Source: Hygrocybe punicea (lineage: Eukaryota; Basidiomycota; Agaricomycetes; Agaricales; Hygrophoraceae). From it: a DNA stretch of 64,000 nt. The notes under the pieces are model-generated. The model did no database searches. It was not told the origin of the DNA and worked only from the letters and a program-made list of their open reading frames with translations. The translations under genes and the position numbers were made by a program. Of the stretch, positions 35,994 through 46,471 are shown one piece after another (the stretch's first letter is position 1; each line of letters begins with the position of its first letter). The DNA lies in assembly GCA_963556145.1 (NCBI GenBank), contig OY744461.1, positions 8,628,891 through 8,692,890 of the forward strand, written 5' to 3'.

Positions 35994-36402
35994 GTTGGTG
36001 TTGGCTATTTGAGGCGGAGCTATCGTGAATCACACAGCCTTGAACACTTGTTTGTTGGACCGAACTGTCATTGTCCGCATGGAATATTAGGGTGACCAGG
36101 AGGAAGTCCGACATCGTGGTCGTTGACGCGCTCGTCACCGCAAAAACCTTGTTGAAGTCCATCGTACACCGCAAGGGAGACAGAGCCCACTCACCCAACT
36201 CTGGCTTGCATTGGTCCCCTTTCATATATTTCAACCACCCTCAAGGGGAAAACCTTCCTTGCACCGACCTACCTCAACACCATCCAGACATCGTGTCCAT
36301 GGACCTCGCAGGTACTACCATCCTCTCCCAGAAAATTTCTGCTTCGGGCACGACGGCGACGTCCTCCCGTGTACGCAACTCAATACGGAAATTGTAAAAG
36401 CT
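35994..36402. other. Divergent intergenic region
   Basis: Lies between the NACHT gene start (minus) and the eIF3e-like segment (plus). An open plus-strand frame (36211 onward) leads into the eIF3e homology but its N-terminal part is not recognisable. Probably contains the NACHT promoter; no clear TATA box. Confidence 0.35.
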
Positions 36403-36516
36403 ATCACGTCGTTCCTGAAAGAGCTGTATATTGAACTCGACTTTGAGGCGGCACAACGGGAACTGGCTCTTGCGGAGCGAGTCTCGGACGGCTTCTTCTT
36501 GGGCAACTTCAGAGAT
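36403..36516 (+). pseudogene. eIF3e-like fragment, 5' part, cut by a retrotransposon
   Basis: Reads ITSFLKELYIELDFEAAQRE then LALAERVSDGFFLGNFRD. This matches the PCI-adjacent helical region of translation initiation factor eIF3 subunit e (family: LY..FDFEAAQ..L..AE.V...DFFL..F.D). Homology stops exactly at the end of the Ngaro element and resumes beyond its other end at 50122. Only this internal segment is recognisable, so the locus is a fragment, not a full eIF3e gene. The open frame runs from 36211 and past the junction into retrotransposon sequence to 36594. Confidence 0.7.
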
Positions 36517-36689
36517 CTATGTCCGTGCAGGCAAAGTTTCTGGCAGAAGGAATTTGTTTCGGAAGTGGTTACGAGAAACAAATCTGTGGTATAGCGAGAA
36601 ACTCAGTTTTTGGGGGAAAAAACAGGAAGGGGTTTTTTCAAACTCGAAAACAGTGTCCAGTCCTAATCGAGAAGTCGAATGAGCTGCGA
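36517..36689 (-). repeat. Ngaro B2 repeat
   Basis: On the plus strand it runs from CTATGTCCGTGCAGG to GTCGAATGAGCTGCGA. Same sequence as the two B1 parts (37002-37027 plus 44944-45091). Confidence 0.88.
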
Positions 36690-36842
36690 GGGTGGGAGGG
36701 ACAAGCAGCAGGTCTGAATAAAATGTGAACACAATGTCGAGTTAGTTGAGGAAGCCGTTATGTCTTATAGCAAGTATATTGATGAAGATATCTGCTGCTA
36801 GGGAGTGGCGGGGGGGTAGAATGAGGGAGCTGGAGGGTGGGT
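36690..36842. other. Ngaro sequence between A2 and B2
   Basis: About 150 bp with no coding signal, specific to the 3' end of the Ngaro element. Confidence 0.6.
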
Positions 36843-37001
36843 GAAATGAAAGAGATAATCTGCTCTATTGAGCAGGGAAGATCTTTTGGAGTGGCAAGTG
36901 GGAGTGGCACGAGCTGAGAGGCAGACGCGCCACAACTTGCCAAATTCGTACATAGACTTAATTCTAATTTACACTCATTCTTTGTGTTTGTTAGAAGACA
37001 A
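36843..37001 (-). repeat. Ngaro A2 repeat
   Basis: 159 bp, matching A1 at 49963-50121 with only a few differences (for example GACGCGCC versus GATGCACC). Confidence 0.88.
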
Positions 37002-37222
37002 TCTATGTCCGTGCAGGCAAAGTTTCTTATGACATTATTTTTCACGAAATATTTGAGCATTTGGGCCGAACAACTTAGTCAATATCTTAAGGTTAAGGGT
37101 TAAAGTGCCGCGGCCGGGAACACCTTGATGTTATAACTTGGACACTTGTCCTGTACTGGTGGTCAGTACCGTCAGTCGCAACAGGCAAGACTCTTGGTCT
37201 GCGACACCACGTATTACACCTT

Positions 37223-37231
37223 GCCTATAAA
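37223..37231 (+). promoter_or_regulatory. Probable TATA box of the HECT-like gene
   Basis: CTATAAATA lies about 145 bp upstream of the chosen ATG (37374) and about 195 bp inside the transposon end. It argues that the in-frame ATG codons at or upstream of 37233 are not used. Confidence 0.5.
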
Positions 37232-37373
37232 TATGGCCCATTTTTTTCCTTTTCTCCTGTTGCGCATTGAGTTCCGTCTGCCGTGCCCTCAGCATATCCA
37301 CTGTCCTTTCCAATCTTATTTTTTCCACATATTGTGCCTTCCGCTCGTTCTATTACTTCTCCCAATCACAGAT

Positions 37374-40300
37374 ATGGATCCTGCTCAGCTCAACCCCGAG
37401 GAAGTTGCCCAACTCCATCTGCTCTTCACTCGCCTTTATCCTGGACAGCTTCCACCAACTGCACAACTGCCTTCTCTTCCCCCACCTGCACCTCCCCCAC
37501 CTGCAATTCCTGCACCTGTCCTTCCTCCACCTGCACCTCCACCATTTCCCCAAGCCCAGCCACCCATTTCACATCAGTATCAAAGCCAACGTACAATGGG
37601 ACTTGGCCATCCATCTTCCCAGACGGCTACCCAAGCTTCGGGTCCTTCTCAACCCTTTCTAGGCTTCAACACTCTCGCGCCGAGTATGGTTGGTCAGGTC
37701 AATCAGCAACGGTTGGCATCCTCGGCCGTTTCGCAACCTCGGCAGCCTCGCCTCCCAAGTCGTAGCCGAAGGGGCCCTGCCGTTCACCCTCCATCCCTCC
37801 CTCGTGCAGCGCGTATTGACGACTGTCGAGTGAATGTCATAGATGGCAACAGCAACATGGAGGTGGCAGGTATGCGTGTCAAAGTCAAGGTCTATCCCCC
37901 TCCGGTATGTATCCAATACTCGTCTCATGACAAGCTAATATTAATGCCTCAATTTAGGAGATGTCCAACAACGTTCTCGTGGCCTATAGATTCTTGCGGG
38001 AATCTTTCAATGCTCAACTGCAAGCCTACTGTCTGCTATACACCTACGAATTCTCGCTGTTGACATCAGTAGCAACTCTGATGGAACGTGTAATCCAAGA
38101 CATGGAACGATCTCCCTTTTCTTACCAATTCACTCTGGCTCCAAGAGGGACGGTATCATTTTCACATGGGGAGATGCTCCATCTTCAACTTCTCGAAATC
38201 GTAAACAGAGGTGTTCCTCGTCAAACTGATGGTCAAATCCGGTTGCGACGTGCAGTCCATGCAACGCTGACAATAGGTGATTTGGTTGCTAATCGAATGC
38301 ACTATGCTGTGCCAACAGTTGCAATTGAGGGAAACCACTTCGTCGTTCATCTAGGTGAGACATTGTCATATAATCATTGAACTTGCACTGAGTGATACAT
38401 AGTCGTCCGTCCGTATCCTCTGACGGCCTTGACAAGCCTAGACCCAACTCTTCCTGCTCGTGTCCATTCATGCATCTCACGCAAAGTATATTTTCACTTT
38501 GAAATGGATGGGTATAGTGGTGCGGTGGATGAAGAGGAACCCTCTTCCGACGAGGACCTTACTCCAGGACCCAGCGCTACTCCGCTGCGACAATCAGAAC
38601 GTCTCTTACAACGAACTCAAACTCAAGGTGGCAACAGCAACCCTTCACGTTCGTCTGTTCATCCTCCAACACCACCCCTTGACGGCAATGCATATCCTCC
38701 CACTCCAACCATCATGCCTCTCCAACGAGGTTATTCTCTCTCCTCGCTTTATTCTCTTCCTGAAAGCATTTGGAGGGTGCCGTGGGTTCAGTCTCATGGC
38801 CGCTACATGGGTCTCTTCTCGTTGAGGACTCTTACAGACCGTGTTTATGAGGCTGCGACAAGTGGCGCACCGTCAGAACCTCTTAGTCTCCACGGACCAA
38901 ATCTCAAGGCACTTGTATTGGATTTCAAAGATTTACTTCGAAATGCTGCAAATGACGGTGATTTCACCAACATTCTTTCTCCAGATCGTTCGTTCTATAT
39001 GTAAGCCTTGCATTTATGTTCTGGTTACTTCCCTGTACTGATATTGGCATAGTACTGAGCAGAGTGGACGGAGGAACCATGTCCGTTCCATAGGTGATGG
39101 AATCGAGCGTGAAGTGATCCACACGGTCTTTGAAGAATATCGTCAAGGAGAAACGCAGTGGTTCACCTCCCATGCTGATGGACAAGCCACACTGACTACA
39201 ACCCACACTGTTGCGACAGCTAGACATGTTTCACCCTCTCGAAAGCACAGCATGGCGGTTCTCGGGGCGGCTACTGCCCTGTGCCTCATTAATGGCATGT
39301 CGACCCCTCCTTTGGATCCTGTCTTTCTTCATTTTCTCATTCACAATTGCGAACTTGATTCCATAAATCCTGCATTCCTGGGAGAATGGCACCCAGACTT
39401 GAAACGAACAATCCAAGATTGGATTAGTCTAGGCCCTGATGGAGATCCATCGCCATTTCAGATGCATTTTGCAACGTATCATGATCTGCAGGTCAGTTGT
39501 GTGTTCAGTGCTGTGCCATTGCCGTTGATTGGGTTTTCCAGGTTGCCTGCTTGCATGATCGAGATCAAGCGTCCCATGATGCACTGGGAGCAGAAATGCT
39601 CTATCGGGCTGTAATTGGTTCAGAACCGTGCACCCACCCTGAAATTCAAGCGTTCCAGAGTGGCTTTCGGCTGCCTTGTCGCAATGGCTTTACCTTTTAT
39701 GATGTACGTTATTGTATTCTGTTTTCTTCTACAAATCTCTAATTTCGGAATGAAAAGGTTGCCAAGTCTTGGGATGGTGGCTCAGAAGCCTTTTTGAGGT
39801 CCATTTGGGTGCCCCACATGTCCTCGTATGAAGCATTTGAGGATCATCTTGTCCTCTCCGGCCCGCCAGATGTTTATCAACAGCAGCTGCGAAGAGCCCT
39901 TGCCGATGACACCATATCTTTTGCCTCACTTTTTGCTGATTTTCTTAAAGGCAGCGGGATTCCATGTCCTCAACTCTTTGAGGCTGCGAAGGCTCATTTC
40001 AATGAAATTGTCGACTTGAGGCACATTGAAACTGATGGATTTCGGGTCCGAATGTTTTGTTGGGCAACCACGGGCTCTTACCAACGAGAGGCAGATGTGT
40101 CGCAAATCTCTGTATGATTTCATTTATATTTCTGAATGACATCCATTGTTGACAATTTCACTAGGTAAAATTTGTTGATGATGATGACGCAGGATACGGC
40201 AACAGCCAACTCCGAGTAGCCATGATCCCCCATGGAAAGGTATGCTTTCGAACATGCTTCCAGTGCGCTCGCATCCCCGCCACCTATGCAATCCAACTTG

Positions 40301-40410
40301 CCACGAAAGTCTATTCCTTTGCGGCTGAACCCTACTCCTTCCGTGATGCATTTGACCATTGGTTGATTTGTGAGACGCTGGCGGCCATAGGTAATCATAC
40401 CATTGCGTGA
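37374..40410 (+). CDS. HECT-like E3 ubiquitin ligase encoded by the IS3EU element
   Basis: Seven exons (37374-37904, 37958-38354, 38403-39000, 39053-39491, 39542-39703, 39758-40111, 40165-40410) give 908 residues in an unbroken frame. The N-terminus is Pro-rich. Residues about 565-640 resemble a HECT N-lobe (MAVLGAATALCLINGMSTPP, then LDSINP..LGEWHPDLKRTI, compare the DL..IDPE..SL.W pattern). The C-terminal part resembles a HECT C-lobe: FCWATTGSYQRE at the place of the F.TGS motif, then VCFRTCFQCARIP with Cys858 at the place of the catalytic Cys in the hTCFN..LP motif. A HECT enzyme would carry ubiquitin on that Cys and pass it to a substrate. Overall similarity is weak, so activity is inference. 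It sits head-to-tail 160 bp before the integrase. Confidence 0.65.
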
Positions 40411-40569
40411 TGGACATAATCAGTTATATACCTATATGTCAGTTTGCTTCATTGCTCTTCGCTTTATGCTACGTTTGACATCGCAATCTTATTAATATAA
40501 TGCTATTGGACTCCCACGGCACCGTGCTTTGTTCATCGACATTTCTATGTTCTGTAGCATCCAAATTAA

Positions 40570-42454
40570 ATGTCCCAAACACCAGTACCAGCATCAAATG
40601 TCAATCTCTTGGATGCTTTTCGTGCCCATTATGTTGCCTTTGAACGACAGGTAGCAGAAGCTATGACCAGCCCAACCGACTCAACCATCCTGGCAAGACT
40701 GGGAGACGATTTGGATACCTACTTGGTTCTAGTGAACGAGGTCTGTCTTCTGAGCATTGTTGGCACATAATTTAAGTCCACCGTTCCACAGAATATGCAT
40801 ATCTTTGATGCTACTGAACTAGCTACCATTCGCTCAAACCTGAGTATGATGCAAACTGATGTGAGACTACAGTATCAACAAACTCTGGATGAATCCCACC
40901 ATGGACGTCCCACAATCGTTGAGCCAGTTTATACCGGACATCGAGGACGCCCACGCTTAGAGATCAATCCAGACTTTCTCCGGTGGGCTTACGCTCTTCG
41001 AAGCACATCAGGAATCGCCCGTTTCCTGAATGTTAGTCGAGACACGGTGCGGAATGCATTGCTGGAATATGGGATTGCAGAGTCACAATCAAACCCATTC
41101 CTTGTATCGTCTGGGATAGAAGATGCCAGAAGGATGGACGTCCCCATGATCGGAGACGAACTACTTGATCCCAACTTTGCCCTTCCTACTCAGCTTCCAG
41201 CTGACATTGCGACCAGCCCATCTGTGTTGTCCTTCACTGGGCCATTGTCAACTCTCACAGATGATCAACTAGATGCTGTGATTCTTCAACTTCGCTCGCA
41301 TTTTCGTCGTGCAGGTATCACCATGCTCCATGGGATGCTACGTCGTCTTGGCCACAGACTGCCTCATGACCAGATCAGAGGTTCACTAATGCGCATTGAC
41401 CCTGTCCAGCGAGTCTTTCAGAGGATACAAATTCGGCGTCGAGTGTACTCTGTTCCAGGACCCAACTCCCTGTGGCATCATGACGGTCAACACGGTCGGT
41501 CATATTTCTCACTGTTCATACTAGGATTGCTTCTGATGTGGTCAAAAAGGCTTAATCTGATGGGGCATTGTGATCCATGGTTTCATCGACGGATACTCTC
41601 GCCTTATCACAGGTCTCCGTGCCAGCAACAACAATTTCGGCAGCACAGTTTTAGATCTGTTCTTGCATGCTTCGAATGCATACGGAGTTCCATCCCGCCT
41701 AAGAGGGGATCATGGCGTGGAGAACATTCTCGTGGCAGCTTGGATGGAGGAGAATCGAGGTGTACGGCGAGGTTCTTATATATGGGGAAGGTAAAGGAGA
41801 ACTATTAATCTTACATTCTCTCAACTCTTCCTCTTCAGGAGTGTGCACAACATTCGCATAGAGCGTCTTTGGGTGGATGTGACAGCTCAAGTGGGAGCAT
41901 TCTGGGCAGAGATCTTCACCCAGCTCGAGCTGCGATTCGGCTTGGACATCAACAATGTTCACCATATCTGGCTACTTCACTATCTATTCCTATCATCCAT
42001 TAATCAACAGCTCGCTTTTTTTGCAGAATCATGGAACCAACATCGCATCCAGATTCGGGACGGCCCAAACCGTTCTCCTGCAGATCTATTTGGATTTGAT
42101 ATGTTTGTCCACGGTGTTCGTGGGGACCAACTCCCTTTGGATGTGCTGAGCGAGGAAGAATTGGAGGTATACGGTGTAGACTGGGAAGGTCTTTGTGATG
42201 AGAGATTACTTCAATCTCGAGGGACCAACAATCCAGGGCACGAAGGGGCAACTTCCTGGATAGGTCGGGTAGGACCACCGGACCATCTCAACAAAGTAAT
42301 GTTACAGCCACCTTCTGGATCGCTGTCTGACGCAGAGGTGGGCCGCCTGGATGAAGCATTGTTAGGGTTACCCCAAAGCCCAGATGAGGCCGATATTATT
42401 ACACTGTGGCTACATGCTTATGGACACGTCCGAGGTGTTTGTAATGCATTTTGA
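40570..42454 (+). pseudogene. IS3EU-type DDE integrase/transposase, one in-frame TGA
   Basis: Four exons (40570-40740, 40792-41494, 41550-41790, 41839-42454) total 1731 nt, about 576 residues. An N-terminal helical part is followed by a helix-turn-helix-like region (TSGIARFLNVSRDTVRNALL). The integrase core has catalytic Asp in LWHHDGQH, Asp in LRGDHGVEN and Glu in NIRIERLWVDV, a D-D-E set typical of the IS3EU-like integrase core of fungi and animals. A TGA at 41558-41560 lies where family members read LIRW, consistent with CGA to TGA; all splice sites and the rest of the frame are intact. This copy would need the stop suppressed or another copy's enzyme. Confidence 0.8.
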
Positions 42455-42582
42455 TCATGTTTTATAACTGCCCACAATGAGGTCAATTTACAAATCTAGT
42501 ATACATAATATACAGAAGAACAGTATGTAACGAGGCGGAAAACTGGCTGCATAGGCTGTGACCAAAAAAACAGAACCTAAAT

Positions 42583-43146
42583 TCAATCCACCACAATGCC
42601 TAGATACTCCGCAATTTGCTGCTTTCGAGTTGTGACTGTTGGAGCAGGTACTTGAGGTAAAGCTGGGAGGTTCAGGTACTGTGCAGCTGCGATACAGTTG
42701 TTCGCTGGAACACCTAATTAGTAACTGAAGGAGGTAAAGCACAGGAACAATACCAGTAAACCCAATTAGTTCTTCACGAGTCCTGGGTGCAGGCGGTGTG
42801 AGAGGGCCTTGGACTCCACGCAACGGAGCACTACAACCGGCGCTGGCGTTGGCAAGCTGCATGGGCAGTAGACGTTGGCTGATTACCAGATAATCAGAAT
42901 TTTAGAGGTTGATATTGAGAAAGAATAAACTCACGTCTGCCTAATGCCATTAACATTGGTTTGCACATCATCTAAGGTGGTTCTCATATCATCGACTGTG
43001 GTTGTCAAGGCCTTAATGAGCCTGGTCAACTCTTGGATGTCATGTCTGGGATTTGGGATATTTGGGACCCGTTCAATCTGAGTTATGGCCTGCTTCAAGC
43101 CTGCGGTGAGTGCAGCAAAATCTGGTTGAGGTAGTGCAGCAGGCAT
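42583..43146 (-). CDS. Small coiled-coil protein of the IS3EU element
   Basis: Three exons (43146-42935, 42878-42754, 42713-42583) sum to 468 nt, 155 residues. A helical, coiled-coil-like stretch (LTRLIKALTTTVDDMRTTLD) is followed by a Pro-rich turn and a C-terminal motif TTRKQQIAEYLGIVV. An ATG seven codons upstream (43167) is also in frame. I recall similar small ORFs beside integrases of this type in mushroom genomes. Function unknown; oligomerisation or DNA-binding accessory is only a guess. Its 3' end converges on the integrase with a 128-bp gap. Confidence 0.6.
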
Positions 43147-43273
43147 GGTTCGAGTTGTTGTTTGCAACGTGGCAAAAAAATCAACAACATTTTCAAATAC
43201 TGCTGCACTGCGATCACAAAATCTGTCCCTGCCAATTTCTCAGCCCCCTGGCTAAGGATTATATCCACAATGA

Positions 43274-44787
43274 CTACTGATCCCTGATAGGTTTAAGGTG
43301 TATAATGATGGCAGCCTTGTTCTGGGAAATGGACGATTGGGTCAATGCTAATGCCAACTGTACCGGTTCAGAAGCGAAGTCGACATGGTCACTAGTCGGG
43401 TATTGTCCAACTTCTACTGGACCTGCGGGGCCCCAGAAATATTTGATACCGAGCCATGTTTTGTACAGGTTGTTCGCATCTGTGCCTGCATATCAAAAGC
43501 TTCAGAGACAGGTAGTACAAATATGAACGGTGTGACTGACCATCTGCTGGCATTGGACCCTCCCATCGATATAAGTGTGCCGCTTGAGCAGCCCATCCAA
43601 ACCATTGACACTTGTGTTTATAGGATTCAGGCGACCATTGAAATGCCTTCACCACGCCGGCAAATGTATGTTCGATATTGTTAATGTTAACCTTCTTTCC
43701 AGGAGTATGACAGTCACGGTGGTCTTGGATTCCAAGTACTATCAATACTTCGGTCATGCACCGGTGATTGAGAACCATTGGGAGAAGTCGTTTTGTGTTA
43801 TTCTTGCATTGAGCATCACGAATGGTGGCTGCCGGGAGACCACGCTGAGTGCAGATTGCTGCAAGTAAGTCACGATATGATTCATGGGCTGGTGGTTGCA
43901 TTGGTGCCAGATTGTGGTCCAAGTCGTCCGCATGTCCTGAGGTGGTGGCAGGCGAATTACTCGCTGGGCTGGTGGGAGAAGTTTCCCCCAGACCAAATAA
44001 ACGAAATCCAGTGTCCTCGCTAACCAGTGGTGATGGTGTGCGATCGAAACCCACGGGTGAATTGCGTGAGCTTATGACAGATGGGGAATTGCTAAAAGTG
44101 CTGTAAAGGAGGGGGGATGCATGTCGAGAGTGATGGCGGGAAATGTTGGTGAAAATGATGATGAAATGGTTGGCAAGGTCCAGTCCACAAGTATGCCACA
44201 CCTTGTTGAATCTCTCTGTTTTAGGATCTTCGACAGAGTGGACAGCAAAAAGCTCTTGCCGATGGTCAAAAAGCGGTGGGGGTAATGCCTGTTCTACCGT
44301 TATGCAGGAGAGCAGTCCAAATGAACGATATCCATATATTGGATTTTGAATATCATCGTCGAAAGCAGGAACCCTGGATGTTGCCACGACAATATCTGAA
44401 GTTGAACCTGCAAGAATGTTTGCAATACCCATCGGAACACCCTCTCCATTTAAGAATGCTTGGCGGGTGAGTGCTAAAAGGGTTCCTAACACAGCTGACT
44501 TGACACCTTCTCTCTGTGCAAGGAAAATACCGCTGACTGGCAAATCCAGAAATGTGTGAGATTGCAACGTTGAGGCATGGTATGGCGTCAAGACAACAGA
44601 ACAGCTGATATGTAGGGTGCGACAGAGAGCTAGATATTTCCAGTGTCAGAAATATGACATGATATGGATGGCATAGTCACCTACCTGCATCTATATCAAG
44701 ACTTGAGACGCCCTGCATGCCAGCGTTTTTAACGAAACAAGGACCTAGCTGAGTTTGAATGTACAAACGGAACCGGCCTCGACCCAT
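43274..44787 (-). CDS. Conserved unknown protein of the IS3EU element
   Basis: Three exons (44787-44685, 44629-43541, 43485-43274) with GT..AG introns of 55 bp each give 467 residues in frame. The start MGRGRFRLYIQTQLG is chosen because the preceding residues look non-conserved; the frame is open upstream to 44871. The middle is Ser/Pro-rich; the C-terminal part (NNIEHTFAGVVKAFQWSPES; DANNLYKTWLGIKYFWGPAG; DFASEPVQLALALT) looks like a folded domain. The N-terminal GRG.F...TQ..G pattern recalls ring-forming HECT-neighbour proteins in other basidiomycete copies of this element, from memory only. No function can be assigned. Confidence 0.6.
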
Positions 44788-44943
44788 TACACTGTTGCAA
44801 CTTTGGAGTTGTGTCTTCAGCTGGACAGCACAACAAACATGTAAAGTTAATAGTAAAAGTACACAAAACACAAAAAGTAGGTATTAAAACTTCTGCAACT
44901 AATGAAACTTGAATAAATCATGAAAAATAGTGTTATAGTTTCT

Positions 44944-45091
44944 GGCAGAAGGAATTTGTTTCGGAAGTGGTTACGAGAAACAAATCTGTGGTATAGCGAG
45001 AAACTCAGTTTTTGGGGGAAAAAACAGGAAGGGGTTTTTTCAAACTCGAAAACAGTGTCCAGTCCTAATCGAGAAGTCGAATGAGCTGCGA
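44944..45091 (-). repeat. Ngaro B1 repeat, larger part
   Basis: Matches the inner part of B2. Its remaining 26 bases lie at 37002-37027, on the other side of the IS3EU element. Confidence 0.88.
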
Positions 45092-45171
45092 CTCCCAGAT
45101 GTTAGGAGCCCAGCGACGCGTTAAGCGAAGTGGACTCCCAATGATTAGGAGATGGGTGAGTTACTCACAGT

Positions 45172-46470
45172 TTAGCGGGGAGGTGGCATTGCATAGCGGA
45201 GGAAGGGTTCCAGGATTGGCGTTCCCTGCATATATGGGGCCATGACTACTGCGTGTTGGCGTAGGTATGTTAGGAATGCGCCGGAGGTCCAGCGACCAAT
45301 GGTTTTTACCACCTCGAAGGGAACGCCTCGTAGTAGGAGTTCAAGTGTGGCTCCAATACGGATCCCATGTCCCTGAAAGGGAGGTATTTTCAGTGCTTTG
45401 CTGATATCCTTCAGCCGTGATATGAAAGCTGATCGCGTGAGAGGTCGGAGTCCTTAAGGGTGGCGCCATGCGAATAAAGGATCAGCTGGGGATGGGTTGT
45501 TGATGGCGAAGTGGTTATTGATGGCGGCCTCTGGATCCGATGGGCCTGGTTGTGTCGACCAGTATATATCCTCACCTTCTCGTGAAGTCTTGGTGACTGG
45601 GATGTGGAAGACTGATACTTTGAGATTGTTGCGATCTTTCCGCCACGTCATGTCAGAGCGTTTGACATGTAGGTTAGGATTGAAGGCTTTTAAAGTGGGA
45701 ACGGTAAGTTCACCAAGCCGAGATACGGAATAAAAGGCGGTCGTAAGGCAAGCATAGAAGGCGGCATCGAAAGGGAGCGTTAGGTCCAGTTTATCCTTGG
45801 CCATTGCTAGGAATTCGGTGGTGACGGGTTCTCTCTTCGCACGAATGGATGTGGGGGGAGTGAGGGAAATGGCGCCATCGAGGGCCGCTTTTATCTCTGG
45901 GTGATTGGCGGACCATGGCTGGCCATGGAGAATGTGCCATGCACGGACAGCGAAGACATAATTAGCCAGCGTCTTTCCGGAGTAAGCTCCGGCGCAGTTG
46001 GCGATGAAGGCGAGGACTAGGACAGGCCCGGCTGGACATCGTTGAGGTTCAGGGATGCTGCGGAGATCACAGAACCGGTGAAATGCGAGAAGTCCTGCAC
46101 CGTATCCAGCCCGAGTGCCTTGAGCCCAGGATACACCGATGACCTCTAGGATTCGGTCTAGGTCAGCGTCGGTGATGTGGAGGGTGTGTCCGTTAGCATC
46201 ATGTGCCGTACGTGTTCGAGCTGGTACCCATAGCCACAGACGGTCGCGGGCAAGGCAGTGGGGATGAAGCGGTGAGTCAAGAGGGGCCAATCCGAGTCGA
46301 TATGGTTGTGGCCTAGAAGGAACTGGGGCCGGGGGGGGATTGAAGGGTGGATCAACCAGACCATTGGCTTCGGAGGGCTCGTATATCAGTCTCAAAGTCG
46401 GTGGGCTGTTTGTGTGGGGGACCAGGATTCCTGAGAGAATTTGCAATGAGTTTTGCGGTTGCTTTGGGGT
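45172..46470 (-). pseudogene. Ngaro tyrosine recombinase, one in-frame stop
   Basis: DNA-integrating enzyme of the element. The minus-strand frame from about 46470 encodes an N-terminal SAM-like region (WAQGTRAGYGAGLLAFHRFC) and core motifs: SRLGELTVPT with the first catalytic Arg region, FHIPVTKTSREG, then HGIRIGATLELL (H-x-x-R) and a Tyr in GAFLTYLRQHA. A TAA at 45454-45456 lies in frame between WRHP and GLRPLTRSAF; the frame then continues to the TAA at 45172. All catalytic residues are therefore present but separated by one stop. The frame overlaps the end of the RT ORF near 46472 in another phase. Confidence 0.75.
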
Positions 46471-46471
46471 A

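Larger units (their letters stand above)
37028..44937. mobile_element. IS3EU-type DNA transposon with four genes, 7.9 kb
   Basis: The termini TATGACATTATTTTTCACGA and, inverted, TATAACACTATTTTTCATGA match at 17 of 20 bases. They are flanked by a perfect 6-bp duplication GTTTCT (37022-37027 and 44938-44943). The uninterrupted target exists at B2 (about 36537-36542), which proves both insertion and duplication. A 6-bp duplication and TAY ends fit the eukaryotic IS3EU superfamily, as does the encoded DDE integrase. Two genes on the plus strand (HECT-like, integrase) converge on two on the minus strand. Three of four reading frames are intact after splicing. Confidence 0.85.

Noticed and set aside
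37146..37373. Upstream extension of the HECT-like ORF to 37146
   Set aside because: A TATA-like box at 37223 lies inside it, and the extra residues are unlike the rest; the ATG at 37374 is preferred.
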